A DNA stretch of 64,000 bases from an uncultured Butyricicoccus sp. (GCA_934532985.1 CAKTAV010000007.1:1-64000); one strand, 5' to 3'. Positions 17,689 to 27,074 are shown, numbered from the stretch's first letter. The notes: a model not told the origin generated them from the letters alone. Translations and numbers: made by a program.

Positions 17689-19287
17689 TTAGCCGCCTAC
17701 TCCCAGCGGGGAGAAGATGACATAGACGATGACCAGAATCGCAAAGGTCAGTACGACAACCGGCTTGCGGAACTTCCACGGCGTCATATCGACAACCTCG
17801 AGGTTCGGCAGCTCATACGGCGTCGAACGCGGCTTGATCTTGGAGCAAGCCCACAGCAGGATCAGATCCAAGAAGAATACCGATACCTCAAAGTACAGGA
17901 AGTGCAGATGAACCGTGTTCATCAGTACACCGTAAGCGATGATATGTACAATAATCGTCAGCTTCGGCGCGAAGTTCGGGATGTTCTTGTTGAGCATGCC
18001 CATCATCGAGATGGCGAGCACCGGAACACCGTAGTACCCCCACATCTGGTTGAGGAAGGTGCTGATGCCAGCCGGAAGGTAAATCAGGAACGGCGCAATG
18101 ATGATCGACGCCAAGCACAGAACAATACCAAAGCGCTTTGCGATCACGATCTGCTGCTGCGGCGTGCGCTCCTTCTTCGAGATAACCGGAAGAATATCCA
18201 GCGTAAACAGCGTCATCGAGCTGTTGAGTACCGAGTTGAACGACGACAGAATCGCGCCGAACATCACGGCGGCAAAGAAGCCCAGTACCGGCGTCGGCAG
18301 AATGTCGTGAATCAGCGTCGGATACGCCATGTCAAAGTCCGTCAGTACGCCGCCATCACGGATGTACTGGATAATACCCGGCATAACGAGGAACAGCGGG
18401 CAGAATACGCAGACCAGACCGGTCAGAAGTGCGCCCTTCTGTGCTTCCTTCAGGTTCTTTGCGCCGAGTACGCGCTGCATGATGGACTGGTTCGTACACC
18501 AGTAGGAAATGTGGTTGATGCTGCATCCGAGGATGATCATCGGCCACGGGATTTCCGGAGCCTGTGCATCCCACGCCTTGATGGCGTTCAGATGCTCCGG
18601 AGGGGCATCGCTGATCATTCTCTGCACGCCGGTGATCAGATTGCCGTCACCGAGGATAACGAATGCCAGCACCGGAACGATAACAACCGCACCGATAATA
18701 AAGATAACGCCGTTGAGCGAGTCAGATACTGCGACGGCCTTCAGACCGCCGAAAATTGCGTAGATACCGCCGATGACGCCAAGTGCAACGCACATGATCG
18801 TCGTGGCGAGAAAACGGTTACCGCCGAGAAGTTCGGTGATGCCAAAGATGCGTTCCATCGCTACCGAGCCTGCATACAGGACAAGCGGCAGCATGGTAAC
18901 AATATATGCAACCAAGAAAATGAACGAAACCAGAACGCGGGTTGCGCGGTCATATCGGTTTTCCAAAAATTCCGGAATTGTTGCAATGCCAAGCTTGAAG
19001 TAGCGCGGGACGAAAAATAACGCCATCAGCGTCAGCGCAACCGGGCACATGGTTTCCCAACCCATTGCCGTAATACCAACGGCATAGCCCTGTCCGTTTC
19101 GTCCAACCAGCTGCTCCGCCGACAGGTTTGTCATCATCAGCGAGCCGAAGATGATAATGCCGGTCAGGCTTCGGCCGCCGAGGAAGTAGCCCTCCTGCGA
19201 CGTTTCATCTGTACCCCGTGTCTTATACCAGCTGATAAGCGCTACCAGCGCGGTGACACCTACAAATGAAGCAAGTGTAAAAAGCAT
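17689..19287 (-). CDS. Sodium:solute symporter (SSS/SLC5 family)
   Basis: This 532-residue protein has about 13-14 predicted membrane spans and imports a solute with Na+. EGYFLGGRSLTGIIIFGSLMMTNLSAEQLVG (residues 32-62) is the family-typical first helix region and VSDSLNGVIFIIGAVVIVPV (near residue 187) is the conserved core. The C-terminal helices are longer than in PutP, as in sugar symporters (SglT-like). It lies third on the strand after the Gfo/Idh and IolE-like genes and probably supplies their substrate, though a terminator at 19570-19621 makes it a separate or read-through unit. The solute is likely a sugar or cyclitol. Confidence 0.9.
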   Translation of the reverse strand: MLFTLASFVGVTALVALISWYKTRGTDETSQEGYFLGGRSLTGIIIFGSLMMTNLSAEQLVGRNGQGYAVGITAMGWETMCPVALTLMALFFVPRYFKLGIATIPEFLENRYDRATRVLVSFIFLVAYIVTMLPLVLYAGSVAMERIFGITELLGGNRFLATTIMCVALGVIGGIYAIFGGLKAVAVSDSLNGVIFIIGAVVIVPVLAFVILGDGNLITGVQRMISDAPPEHLNAIKAWDAQAPEIPWPMIILGCSINHISYWCTNQSIMQRVLGAKNLKEAQKGALLTGLVCVFCPLFLVMPGIIQYIRDGGVLTDFDMAYPTLIHDILPTPVLGFFAAVMFGAILSSFNSVLNSSMTLFTLDILPVISKKERTPQQQIVIAKRFGIVLCLASIIIAPFLIYLPAGISTFLNQMWGYYGVPVLAISMMGMLNKNIPNFAPKLTIIVHIIAYGVLMNTVHLHFLYFEVSVFFLDLILLWACSKIKPRSTPYELPNLEVVDMTPWKFRKPVVVLTFAILVIVYVIFSPLGVGG

Positions 19288-19569
19288 GATTCAGTTTTCC
19301 TTTCCCCATCTATGTACACAACAAGCTGGCGTTCCGTCGGTCTATTCCTATCCGCCGTCGCCCTGTTCTCTGCCGGCCTATTCCTAATCCGGCAGGGTCT
19401 TGTTCTGTCCAAAAGAATTCTCTTCTTAACAGTTTCTACAAATTCACTTATACTATTCCATCTCTCTTTATGCATAGTATACAACGCGTGTCGTTTTCGA
19501 ACAAGCGACATTTTACAACACGTTCGATTTAACAACATCCCGCATAAATCCCATACGGGAGGAAATGAG

Positions 19570-19621
19570 AAAAACCCACGCAGCCGCTGTTCCATATGCA
19601 ATTGAAACAGCGGCCGGGGGT
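19570..19621 (-). terminator. Terminator of the IolE-like gene
   Basis: On the minus strand CCGCTGTT pairs with AACAGCGG, extended by an outer ACCC/GGGT clamp, and TTTTTCTC follows. It lies 39 bp past the stop at 19660. Confidence 0.85.
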
Positions 19622-19659
19622 CTTTCGAATGAAAAAATATGAGAGAATGAAGGTGTTCT

Positions 19660-20556
19660 TTAGTTAAATCCTGCGTCACGCAGATTCTCACGTCCGATGA
19701 TCGCCTTCTCCAGCGGAACGTCGAACGACTTAACCGGGAACAGATCCTGCTCGACAACACACCAGCCATCGTAGTTGTTCTCAACCAGTGCCTTGTAGAA
19801 CTCAGCAAAGTCAATGCTGCCCTTGCCCGGCTCTACCATGATGTCCTCGGTAACGGCCTTGGCAAACGACCAGTGGTTCTTGTCCATCTCGGCCTTGACG
19901 TTCAGGTCACAGTCCTTGATATGGATGTACGGGATGCGATCGACATGCTTCTTGTAGAAGGAGATCGGCTCGCCGCCACCATATACGTGGTGACCGGTGT
20001 CGAAGCACAGGTTAACCGTGGTGTCTGCCAGGAAGCGCTCGATCTGCTCCTCCGTCTGAACGTGGCTGTCAACATGCGGATGGAACAGGCCCTCAAAGCC
20101 ATGCTCTGCGCAACGGTCTGCACACTTCTGTACATTTGCACAGTACTTTGCCCACTCCTCATCCGACAGATCCGGATTCATCTCCAGCTCACCGGTTGCC
20201 AGATTGGTGTACATCGGCGGCAGCAGTACAATATACTTTGCGCTCGGGAAATTCTTCAGCAGTGCTGCGATATCGTCAATGTCCTTCAGCATCTGCTCTA
20301 CATTGGCGTCGTCCAGATAGTTGCCGCCCTCGGTTGCGCCGACCAGCGTCAGACCACGCGCATCCATTGCATTCTTGAGTACCTGCGGATTGTCGTTCGG
20401 CATGTAGCCCCACGGTCCGATCTCACATCCCTCATAGCCCGCAATCTTCATTTCGTCCAGGCAGCGCCACCACTGCGGTTGCTTTTCATTATTCGGATCA
20501 CTTGCCGGGAACCATACTCCCCAAGAATCCGGTGCAATACCTACTTTAATAGACAT
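19660..20556 (-). CDS. IolE-like sugar phosphate isomerase/epimerase (TIM barrel)
   Basis: The 298-residue protein belongs to the xylose-isomerase-like AP-endonuclease-2 TIM-barrel family. It opens SIKVGIAPDSWGVWFP, matching the start of inosose dehydratase IolE, and carries metal-site candidates GLFHPHVDSH (near residue 155), NLCFDTGHH (near residue 182), PYIHIKDCDL and VVEQDLFP. IolE converts 2-keto-myo-inositol to a diketone, and the neighbouring Gfo/Idh gene could supply the ketone. Length is standard. It starts at ATG 20556 after AGGAGG, 120 bp downstream of the dehydrogenase. Because no other iol genes are present, an alternative substrate is possible. Confidence 0.82.
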   Translation of the reverse strand: MSIKVGIAPDSWGVWFPASDPNNEKQPQWWRCLDEMKIAGYEGCEIGPWGYMPNDNPQVLKNAMDARGLTLVGATEGGNYLDDANVEQMLKDIDDIAALLKNFPSAKYIVLLPPMYTNLATGELEMNPDLSDEEWAKYCANVQKCADRCAEHGFEGLFHPHVDSHVQTEEQIERFLADTTVNLCFDTGHHVYGGGEPISFYKKHVDRIPYIHIKDCDLNVKAEMDKNHWSFAKAVTEDIMVEPGKGSIDFAEFYKALVENNYDGWCVVEQDLFPVKSFDVPLEKAIIGRENLRDAGFN

Positions 20557-20676
20557 TATACTTGCCTCCTGATATCATTCCATTTTTCGCTGTCTGCCGA
20601 CGGTCGCCCTATTCCATCGGCAGACAGCTTATGTCACATTATGAAGAAAATGAATCTATCTTATTTCGTCCGTTGA

Positions 20677-21804
20677 TTACTTGACCTCAACCCACTGCTT
20701 GCTCTTGGAAGACTCGATAACAGCAGCTACGGTGCGGTCGATCTTGTAACCGAACTCGAAGTCGGTAATGTAGTCAGCACCATTGGTGATTGCATCAAAC
20801 AGAGCATGAACTTCAAGAATCTTCATGTCGTTGTATGCGATAGAGATACCAGCTGCCGGCTGAAATGCCGAGTAGCCCTTCATCTTCGGGTTCAGCAGAA
20901 CGGTGCGGAAACCACGGTCACGCTCGTTGTCGCTGTGGAAGTAAACCTGAACCTCGCCCATGCGCTCCAGATCGTAGCGAACGGTGCCCTTGGTGCCCTG
21001 AATCTCGTAGCACAGATAGTTCTTGCGGCCGGTTGCTACACGGGAGCAAGCAATCTGACCGATTGCGCCGTTTGCGTACTCTGCCATGAAGGTCATGATG
21101 TCTTCGTTCTCAACATCAGCCATCTCGGCGGAACCAGCGGACTTCGGACGCTTCGGGAATACCGTAGTAGCTACTGCATTAACCGAGGTAATGTCTCCCA
21201 TGATGAACTGGGAAATGGACAGCAAGTGGGAGCCCAAATCGCCCAGCGCACCGCAGCCAGCCAGCTTGTTGATATGTCTCCAGGTGATCGGCAGGGACTC
21301 GTCCAGCAGCTGATCCTGGTCATAGGTGCCGTTGAAGCGCATGATCTCGCCCAGTGCGCCGGACTGAACCAGCTCACGAACATAAGCGTTTGCCGGGTTC
21401 TGGGTATTGTTGAAACCAACGTAGTTTACAACGCCCTTCTTTGCAGCCAGCTCTGCCAGCTCGCGCGACTCGTCAGCGGAAATGGACAACGGCTTCTCGC
21501 AGTATACATTTTTTCCATTTTCCAGGGCTGCCTTAGCAACCTCGTAATGGAATGCGTTCGGGGTAGCGATGTCAACCAGATCTACATTCGGATCGGTAAC
21601 AACATCATGCCAGTCGGTCGAGATGCGCTTGAAGCCGATTTTCTTCTGTGCAGCCTTGGCAGCCTCTTCATTTGCGTCTGCAACAATTTCAAAGGATGCA
21701 ACGCCATAATCCGGTCCAAACAGCATTTCTGCGTCTGCCAGAGCAGAAGAATGTGCCTTACCCATCCAGCCGGAGCCTACCAAGCCAATGCGAATTTCGT
21801 TCAT
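20677..21804 (-). CDS. Gfo/Idh/MocA oxidoreductase, sugar or cyclitol dehydrogenase
   Basis: The 375-residue protein has the Rossmann motif GLVGSGWMGKAH near residue 8, YCEKPLSI near residue 96 (the EKP motif whose Lys is catalytic), and a His in LGDLGSHLLS near residue 190 corresponding to the family active-site region. It is longer than IolG and resembles dehydrogenases that oxidise C3 of sugars or glycosides. It is the first gene of the unit with the IolE-like protein, under the promoter at 21909-21937. Substrate is not defined. ATG 21804 follows GAGGAGG. Confidence 0.88.
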   Translation of the reverse strand: MNEIRIGLVGSGWMGKAHSSALADAEMLFGPDYGVASFEIVADANEEAAKAAQKKIGFKRISTDWHDVVTDPNVDLVDIATPNAFHYEVAKAALENGKNVYCEKPLSISADESRELAELAAKKGVVNYVGFNNTQNPANAYVRELVQSGALGEIMRFNGTYDQDQLLDESLPITWRHINKLAGCGALGDLGSHLLSISQFIMGDITSVNAVATTVFPKRPKSAGSAEMADVENEDIMTFMAEYANGAIGQIACSRVATGRKNYLCYEIQGTKGTVRYDLERMGEVQVYFHSDNERDRGFRTVLLNPKMKGYSAFQPAAGISIAYNDMKILEVHALFDAITNGADYITDFEFGYKIDRTVAAVIESSKSKQWVEVK

Positions 21805-21830
21805 AACTACTTCCTCCTCATATCACTCAC

Positions 21831-21861
21831 TCGTATCAAACAATTGGTATCGTTTGTCAAC
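21831..21861 (-). promoter_or_regulatory. Candidate operator in the leader of the Gfo/Idh unit
   Basis: On the minus strand TTGACAAACGATACC is followed by AATTGTTTGATACG, so CAAAC and GTTTG form an inverted repeat about 10 bp apart and GATACC/GATACG a direct repeat. It lies about 45-70 nt after the predicted transcription start and resembles a LacI-type site. The regulator is not identified. Confidence 0.45.
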
Positions 21862-21908
21862 GAATTTACTACTTAGGTTGTTGTGTTCTTCCCTCAACCT
21901 GTGCCCAT

Positions 21909-21937
21909 AGTATAACGCCGATTCGAAGGTTTGTCAT
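21909..21937 (-). promoter_or_regulatory. Promoter of the Gfo/Idh-IolE-like unit
   Basis: Minus-strand ATGACA and TATACT are separated by exactly 17 bp, a strong sigma-A match. The predicted leader is about 95 nt long. Confidence 0.75.
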
Positions 21938-22379
21938 TTCACCAAATTCTCTTGTTCTATACAAAAATTACTTTGTTTATGTCGTGTTTAGTCGTTTTGC
22001 ACCATTCCTCCTCTCTTTCTTTGTACACCTTATCACAGTGCTGTCACAATTTTCACAAATTCAGAAGAAATACATCCCGATTCCCCTTGATTTTTTTGTA
22101 ATCCCTGTTATTTCCTCCATTTCCGTTTTTTGAGTAACAAGTTTCGCCTGTCAACGCAGCCGCCTTCTGTATTCTCCGGAGACAGTTCATTCCTACTGTT
22201 AAGTTACCGCCCTTACTGGCTCCCATTTCTACACGCAGGTCTTGCCTGTATATATAATATAGCCAACTGCTTCCGTATTTTTTGCTTCATACGGCGCACA
22301 GAGCAGATTGCGCCTTGTGTTTCCTCTGTTGTTTCCTCTAGTGTAACAATTTCAGATCTTATATTTGCAAAACTTTTTG

Positions 22380-22408
22380 TTTCCAAATCGAATGCTCTGT
22401 GCTATACT
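22380..22408 (+). promoter_or_regulatory. Promoter-like element A in gene-free DNA
   Basis: TTTCCA and TATACT are spaced by 17 bp, with TGC directly before the -10 (extended -10). No coding region with a ribosome binding site follows. Confidence 0.5.
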
Positions 22409-22414
22409 ATCATC

Positions 22415-22529
22415 AGAAAAGAAATACAGAATAAAACCCGTTCTTCCCTTTCTCGGGTTATCTGTCCTTCTTTTTCCTTTGCCTCTGCTGGATGATTTTC
22501 CTTGTTCCATTCAGCAGGGGCTGTTTTTC
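22415..22529 (+). ncRNA. Candidate small RNA between element A and a terminator
   Basis: From the predicted start near 22415 to the T-run at 22524-22528 the transcript would be about 115 nt. It contains ACCCG paired with CGGGT near 22435-22459 and ends with a stem formed by GCCTCTGCTGGA and TTCAGCAGGGGC (G-U pairs allowed) followed by TGTTTTT. No start codon with a Shine-Dalgarno site is seen. The gap 21940-23395 otherwise has no gene I can support. Confidence 0.4.
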
Positions 22530-22640
22530 TGCCAATTATCGCATTCTTCCACAATTAAACGCGTTTCATTTGATACACAAGAATATAGTCCTCCTTTCTC
22601 CTATATGCCGTTTTCTCATATCCTCTTTCAGAAAGTTCTC

Positions 22641-22669
22641 TTTTCTTTTTCTCTGCGATATGCTATACT
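22641..22669 (+). promoter_or_regulatory. Promoter-like element B
   Basis: TTTTCT and TATACT are 17 bp apart, with ATATGC directly before the -10. It is followed by GTCGCACAAAG and a short hairpin (CCTTC/GAAGG). No ORF follows. Confidence 0.4.
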
Positions 22670-22957
22670 AGTCGCACAAAGAGCGTGGGAGGCCCTCCTT
22701 CAGAAGGTCATTTGTTTCTTTTGCGTTGTCAATTAGGAAACATTTTTCTTTTCTCCCGTCGCCACATCCTTTCTTTTCTTTATTTCAATTCCACTCTCGC
22801 ACCGCGGAGCTTATCTTGTTCTTCTCGGTACGTGATCTTTTTGGGTGGATAAACCCCGTTCTTTTGAGGGAAATACACAACTTTTCCCACTTTTCCAGAA
22901 TTTCGACCTGAACAATATAGTATGAGAATTTTTCATGCCATCATGAGAAATATACGC

Positions 22958-22986
22958 TTTTCAGGCAACGCAAAATATGCTACACT
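22958..22986 (+). promoter_or_regulatory. Promoter-like element C
   Basis: TTTTCA and TACACT are 17 bp apart, again with ATATGC before the -10. The sequence after it (AGGTACAGATCAAAG) has no ORF with a binding site. Confidence 0.4.
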
Positions 22987-23095
22987 AGGTACAGATCAAA
23001 GAAGTAAACGCGTTTCTCTTTTTCCAGATGAAACATTCTGCTTCTTCCCGACCCTCTCGTGGACGATCTAATTTGCTATTTTCTTTATCAAAAGC

Positions 23096-23127
23096 CCCAC
23101 ATCAGTCTCTTTCTGAGCTGATGTGGG
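23096..23127 (-). terminator. Hairpin upstream of the AGCS terminator region
   Basis: CCCACATCAG and CTGATGTGGG form a perfect 10-bp stem with a 12-nt loop. On the minus strand GCTTTTG follows. A further stem (CCACACCG/CGGTGTGG, 23241-23275) with TCATTTTATTTG after it on the plus strand lies between. Confidence 0.55.
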
Positions 23128-23324
23128 ACACCCCAAAATGAACATAACCACCTTTCTCTACCATACTAGAAAACGGCCTGTGCTTCCCACAGACCGTTCG
23201 GCAGACAAAGGTACCCAATATATCATTTTTGCCTATGGCTCCACACCGTGTCCCCTTTTCCTTCCTTCGGTGTGGGGTCATTTTATTTGCCTGTTTGCCC
23301 CATATATTTCCGCAGAAAATGTTA

Positions 23325-23350
23325 GTGCAGCCGGCCGAAGCCGACTGCAC
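23325..23350 (-). terminator. Hairpin downstream of the AGCS gene
   Basis: GTGCAG-CGGC pairs with GCCG-CTGCAC around a CGAA/TTCG tetraloop, 50 bp past the minus-strand stop at 23400. The following T-run is weak. Confidence 0.6.
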
Positions 23351-23399
23351 AAAACACAAGCATAAAAAGTATAACGGGTAAATCACAATTAGAGGTACA

Positions 23400-24923
23400 T
23401 TAGCCCTTCTGCTTATCCGCAGCAATGCGGTCCTTGTTGATCTCAGACCAAACATCAACATTCTTGATGCCCAGCTTTTCCGGATCGAAGTACGGCTCTG
23501 CGACACCAGCCTTGCGCTGTGCCATGAAGTCGTCATAAACCTTCTTAACTACCGGGATCAGGAACAACAGAGCGATCAGGTTGAACCAAGCCATCAGAGC
23601 GAACATGATCTCGCTGATTGCCCAAGCGGTACCAGCGGTAACGTTAGCCCAGATGAAGAACATGATCGGCATCAGGATACGGATAACCCAGATCGCCTTC
23701 TTACGGGTGTCATCGGATGCATTGCGCATCAGGTAAGCCAGACCCGACTCGCCTTCGTAGTAATATGCAATACAGGTGGAATATGCAAAGCTGAACAGCG
23801 CCAGAGCAATGATCATACCACCGATGCCCATCGGCAGTACCGAGTTCGCAGCTTCCTGAACCCATACAACGCCTGCGGTCGTAGTCTCTGCCTGCGCTGC
23901 CATCTGAGCGGAGCCCTGACCAATGTGCATGAAGGTCACGCCATCCGGTCCCAGTACGTTGAAGCAGTCGGAAACCAGAGCCATGATACCGGAGCAGAAG
24001 CAAACTGCTACGTCGATGTAAACGGAGAATGCGTTAACCAGACCCTGCGTAGCCGGATGCGGAGTCTCAGCAGCTGCAGCAGACGGAGGCGTCTCACCGA
24101 AGCCGGAGCCAGAGGAGTTAACGGCACGCTTTACGCCGTAGGAGAATGCAGCACCCATCATGCCGCCGAAGATGGAATGTACATTGAATGCGCTACCAAC
24201 CATCATGGAGATAGTAGCCGGAATTTCACTTGCGTGGCCAACCAGTACAATAACCGTGATGATTGCGTAACCAATGGTCATGAACGGTACAATAATAGTG
24301 GAGAACTTCGCGATACGGCGAATACCACCCGAGATAACCAGGAACAGCAGAACTGCCGTAACTGCGCCAGTGACAATGTGAGACAGTCCGAAGCTGTTCT
24401 CAAATGCCATTGCAATGTTGTTTGCCGACGGACCGGTAACCAGAAGCGGTACACCAACCGTTGCGAAGATTGCGAAGCAGATTGCCATGATCTTGCCAAG
24501 CGGCTTGATCGGGATGCCGCGCTCCATGTAGAAGTACGGGCCGCCGCGGTACTGACCGTCCATGCGAACCTTGTAAATCTGACCCAGAGAGTTCTCGGCG
24601 TATGCGATAGCGGATGTTACCAGAGCGGTAATGATCATCCAGAATACGGAACCTGGGCCGCCATACATGATTGCGACCATGACACCGCCGATGTTACCAA
24701 CGGCTACGCGGTAGGCTGCTACCGAGCAGAAGGTCTCAAATGCTGACAGGCCTTCTTCGGAGCCATTACCATGGGTCAGCAGATGCCACTGCAGCTTGCC
24801 CTTGGTAACGTTGCCAAATTTCATTACAATACAGTACACAACAGCCAGACCGAACGTCAGAGCGATCAGCGGTGTTGCCCACAGAGTATTGTCGATGGTC
24901 ATAATAATAGAAGCGATATCCAT
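23400..24923 (-). CDS. Sodium:alanine/glycine symporter (AGCS family)
   Basis: ATG 24923 (MDIASIIMTIDNTLW) follows GGAGACGAG. The 507-residue protein has about ten membrane spans and belongs to the AlsT/AgcS family of Na+-coupled amino acid carriers. Characteristic segments are AYRVAVGNIGGVMVAIMYGGPGSVFWM (residues 71-97), YRGGPYFYMERGI near residue 129 and VKRAVNSSGSGFGETP near residue 265. It is the last gene of the minus-strand group that contains the isomerase and glycyl radical enzyme genes, with 228 bp separating it from the isomerase. The substrate in this context is uncertain. Confidence 0.92.
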   Translation of the reverse strand: MDIASIIMTIDNTLWATPLIALTFGLAVVYCIVMKFGNVTKGKLQWHLLTHGNGSEEGLSAFETFCSVAAYRVAVGNIGGVMVAIMYGGPGSVFWMIITALVTSAIAYAENSLGQIYKVRMDGQYRGGPYFYMERGIPIKPLGKIMAICFAIFATVGVPLLVTGPSANNIAMAFENSFGLSHIVTGAVTAVLLFLVISGGIRRIAKFSTIIVPFMTIGYAIITVIVLVGHASEIPATISMMVGSAFNVHSIFGGMMGAAFSYGVKRAVNSSGSGFGETPPSAAAAETPHPATQGLVNAFSVYIDVAVCFCSGIMALVSDCFNVLGPDGVTFMHIGQGSAQMAAQAETTTAGVVWVQEAANSVLPMGIGGMIIALALFSFAYSTCIAYYYEGESGLAYLMRNASDDTRKKAIWVIRILMPIMFFIWANVTAGTAWAISEIMFALMAWFNLIALLFLIPVVKKVYDDFMAQRKAGVAEPYFDPEKLGIKNVDVWSEINKDRIAADKQKG

Positions 24924-25091
24924 TATTACTCTCGTCTCCTTTCTCTTTCCGGCGGATTTTTTTGACGACTGCTTTCCCTTCAGTCCTGCAACATCGACCT
25001 CCCTCGACCCGACCCTACCGAGCCGAGAGAGAATCGTTATTGGTGTCAAAGAAAATCCTGTGATTGATTATAAGTTTCTTCTATCCTTCAA

Positions 25092-25118
25092 ACAATTCTC
25101 TTGAGAGCGAAGAATTGT
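25092..25118 (-). terminator. Hairpin after the TIM-barrel isomerase gene
   Basis: ACAATTCT and AGAATTGT form an 8-bp stem with an 11-nt loop, 33 bp past the stop at 25152. The T-run after it on the minus strand is short, so it may be only a weak terminator. Confidence 0.5.
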
Positions 25119-25151
25119 TATCCAGCAAATGTAGTAAAGAACCGATTTCCC

Positions 25152-26102
25152 TTAGCGGCCCTTTACGCCGAGGCCCAGAACCTCACGCATGTACTTAATG
25201 GACTTGCGCATACCGTCGATCTCCATCTGACGGCCTTCCTCAATCGAGTAACCAGACAGCGGCAGCTCGATTTCCAGATCAATGGTATCCAACTCAGCCG
25301 GTGCATGCTCGCGCAGCTCGTTCATGATGGCAACCAGGTCAACCTCGCCGTCGCCCAGAGCGCAGCCCAGAGAATGCGTGCCGTCCGGATCAGCAAAGAT
25401 ACGGTTGTCGCAGAAATGGATGCAGTAGCTGTACGGAGCCATCTTGCGGACACAGTCTGCAATGCCCTCAGCCATCATCAGAGAGTTGATCGTGTCGCAG
25501 CAAGCGCCGATCAGCGGGTGATTCAGCTGCTCTACCATCCAGATAACCTCGTCAGCAAACAGGTCGCAATGGTTCTCGATGGCAATCTTCATGCCATATT
25601 TCTCGATGGTCGGCATGTTCTTCTTGAACTCGAGAACGATATCGGACATCTGCTTCATTGCTTCCGGGCACATGCAGGAATGAGACAGCGGATGCGGATG
25701 CTCTACGTCGGTGCTGTACTTAACCAGCTTACAGCCAAGCTTGTGTGCGATTTCCAGGGACTCTGCGATGGTGCAGTTTACACGCGGATCAGACGGTGCA
25801 TTGAACGAGATGTTCAGTTCCAGATCCAGACCCAGCTTCTCTGCCTTTGCCTTAACAGCTGCCAGATGCTCATCGGACAGATCGTCGTCCAGATCAACCA
25901 GCGTCATGTGGATAACCTCGATGCCTTCCTCAACGCACATATCCATCAGCTTTTCGAGGTTGATAACCTTCTCGAATGCAAAGGTCTTGCCCTCGCTCTG
26001 GAAGCCCCAGCTCTCACCCAGACCGCTCAGGTGCAGGGTGTAGGTGTGCATGCCAATCTTGAATTGGCGCTCTGCAGCAGCCTTCGACATTGTCTTGCTC
26101 AT
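25152..26102 (-). CDS. Sugar phosphate isomerase/epimerase (AP-endonuclease-2 TIM barrel)
   Basis: ATG 26102 (MSKTMSKAAAERQFKIG) is chosen because AGGAG lies 11 bases upstream; the GTG at 26114 overlaps that site. The 316-residue protein shows the metal-ligand pattern of the family: KIAIENHCD near residue 165, ACCDTINS near residue 192, YCIHFCDN near residue 218 and LEIELPLSG near residue 266. These positions hold the Glu, Asp, His and Glu that usually bind a divalent metal. Substrate is unknown. It sits between an AraC regulator and an AGCS transporter in the glycyl radical enzyme region. Confidence 0.82.
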   Translation of the reverse strand: MSKTMSKAAAERQFKIGMHTYTLHLSGLGESWGFQSEGKTFAFEKVINLEKLMDMCVEEGIEVIHMTLVDLDDDLSDEHLAAVKAKAEKLGLDLELNISFNAPSDPRVNCTIAESLEIAHKLGCKLVKYSTDVEHPHPLSHSCMCPEAMKQMSDIVLEFKKNMPTIEKYGMKIAIENHCDLFADEVIWMVEQLNHPLIGACCDTINSLMMAEGIADCVRKMAPYSYCIHFCDNRIFADPDGTHSLGCALGDGEVDLVAIMNELREHAPAELDTIDLEIELPLSGYSIEEGRQMEIDGMRKSIKYMREVLGLGVKGR

Positions 26103-26142
26103 AAATTTACTCACTCCTGTTGTTCGTTGTGTTTTGTGTATG

Positions 26143-26180
26143 CCGTCTCGCTCTCTCTTTTCCCGTTGCGAGACGGTTTT
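26143..26180 (+). terminator. Hairpin with a plus-strand T-run
   Basis: CCGTCTCGC and GCGAGACGG pair over 9 bp, followed by TTTTTCG on the plus strand. No plus-strand gene precedes it, so it may block antisense transcription or act in the leader of the minus-strand isomerase gene. Confidence 0.5.
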
Positions 26181-26311
26181 TCGTTATAGAATGAAACGTT
26201 CCTGCATATCAGCGCCGCATCGGAGCAGGAGAACGCCCCCTGTCCGACTGCGTGCTGTGATTCTGCATTGGTTTCTTTCCATCCAGTGAATTCGCTGTTC
26301 TGCGGTGTCAA

Positions 26312-27025
26312 TCAAACAATCTGCTTGAAGCACGGGCAGTCGCGATATGCCTTCGGCGTCATACCGGTCATATTGTGGAATGCACGGGTAAACGTCGAAT
26401 TGCTGCTGTAACCTACCATAACGGCAATTTCCATCACACTGAAGTTCGTGTTCACCAACAGCTCCTTCGCGCGGTTGATACGGATACAGCGCAGATAGAA
26501 GCTCGGCGAAAAGCCTGTCTGCTGCTTGAACCAGTCATTATAGTACGTTACATTATAGCTTTCAATCTTAGCCAGCTGGTTGACCGTGATCGGGGTATGA
26601 TAGTACTCGTTGATGTAACGGATCGACGGTGCTGCACAGCTTTCCAGCAGCTTGCTGTACAGGTAGCTGAACAGATATCGAATGGACTGACTGTCCGGAT
26701 TCTGTTTCATCTCCGTCTGGATCAGATCGACCAGCTGGTTAATCTGTCCCTGCATCGGAACGATCAGCGGGTAAGACAGCAGCACGCTGTCCTGACTTTC
26801 GGCAATGCCGTCCGCCAGATCAATTGCCAGCAGTTTTCCGATATAATTACATCTATGTACCATTCCTACCGGGATAAAGCACAGCTCCTGGGGAGTTACT
26901 TCGTATTCGGTATCTCCAATCAGAATATCCATTTTTTCCTGTAGCGGTACGAGAATCTGCGGGAACTCGTGGGTATGTGCTCCGCTACATTCGTAGCAAA
27001 CGCGAATGTTTGCTTTCTGGCTCAT
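26312..27025 (-). CDS. AraC-family transcriptional regulator
   Basis: The start could be ATG 27025 (MSQKANIR) or ATG 27034; GGGTGG lies upstream of both and 27025 has better spacing. The product of about 237 residues is short for the family. An N-terminal cupin core (HTHEFPQILVPL near residue 17; PQELCFIPVGMVHRCNYIG) is followed by two helix-turn-helix motifs, ITVNQLAKIESYNVTYYNDWF and VMEIAVMVGYSSNSTFTRAF. It lies 40 bp after the activase gene on the same strand, so it may belong to the glycyl radical enzyme operon and control it or the downstream isomerase. Confidence 0.85.
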   Translation of the reverse strand: MSQKANIRVCYECSGAHTHEFPQILVPLQEKMDILIGDTEYEVTPQELCFIPVGMVHRCNYIGKLLAIDLADGIAESQDSVLLSYPLIVPMQGQINQLVDLIQTEMKQNPDSQSIRYLFSYLYSKLLESCAAPSIRYINEYYHTPITVNQLAKIESYNVTYYNDWFKQQTGFSPSFYLRCIRINRAKELLVNTNFSVMEIAVMVGYSSNSTFTRAFHNMTGMTPKAYRDCPCFKQIV

Positions 27026-27074
27026 CGGCCTCATCCACCCTTTCTCTCTGCTGTTCCTTTGCTTGCAGCAGAGG

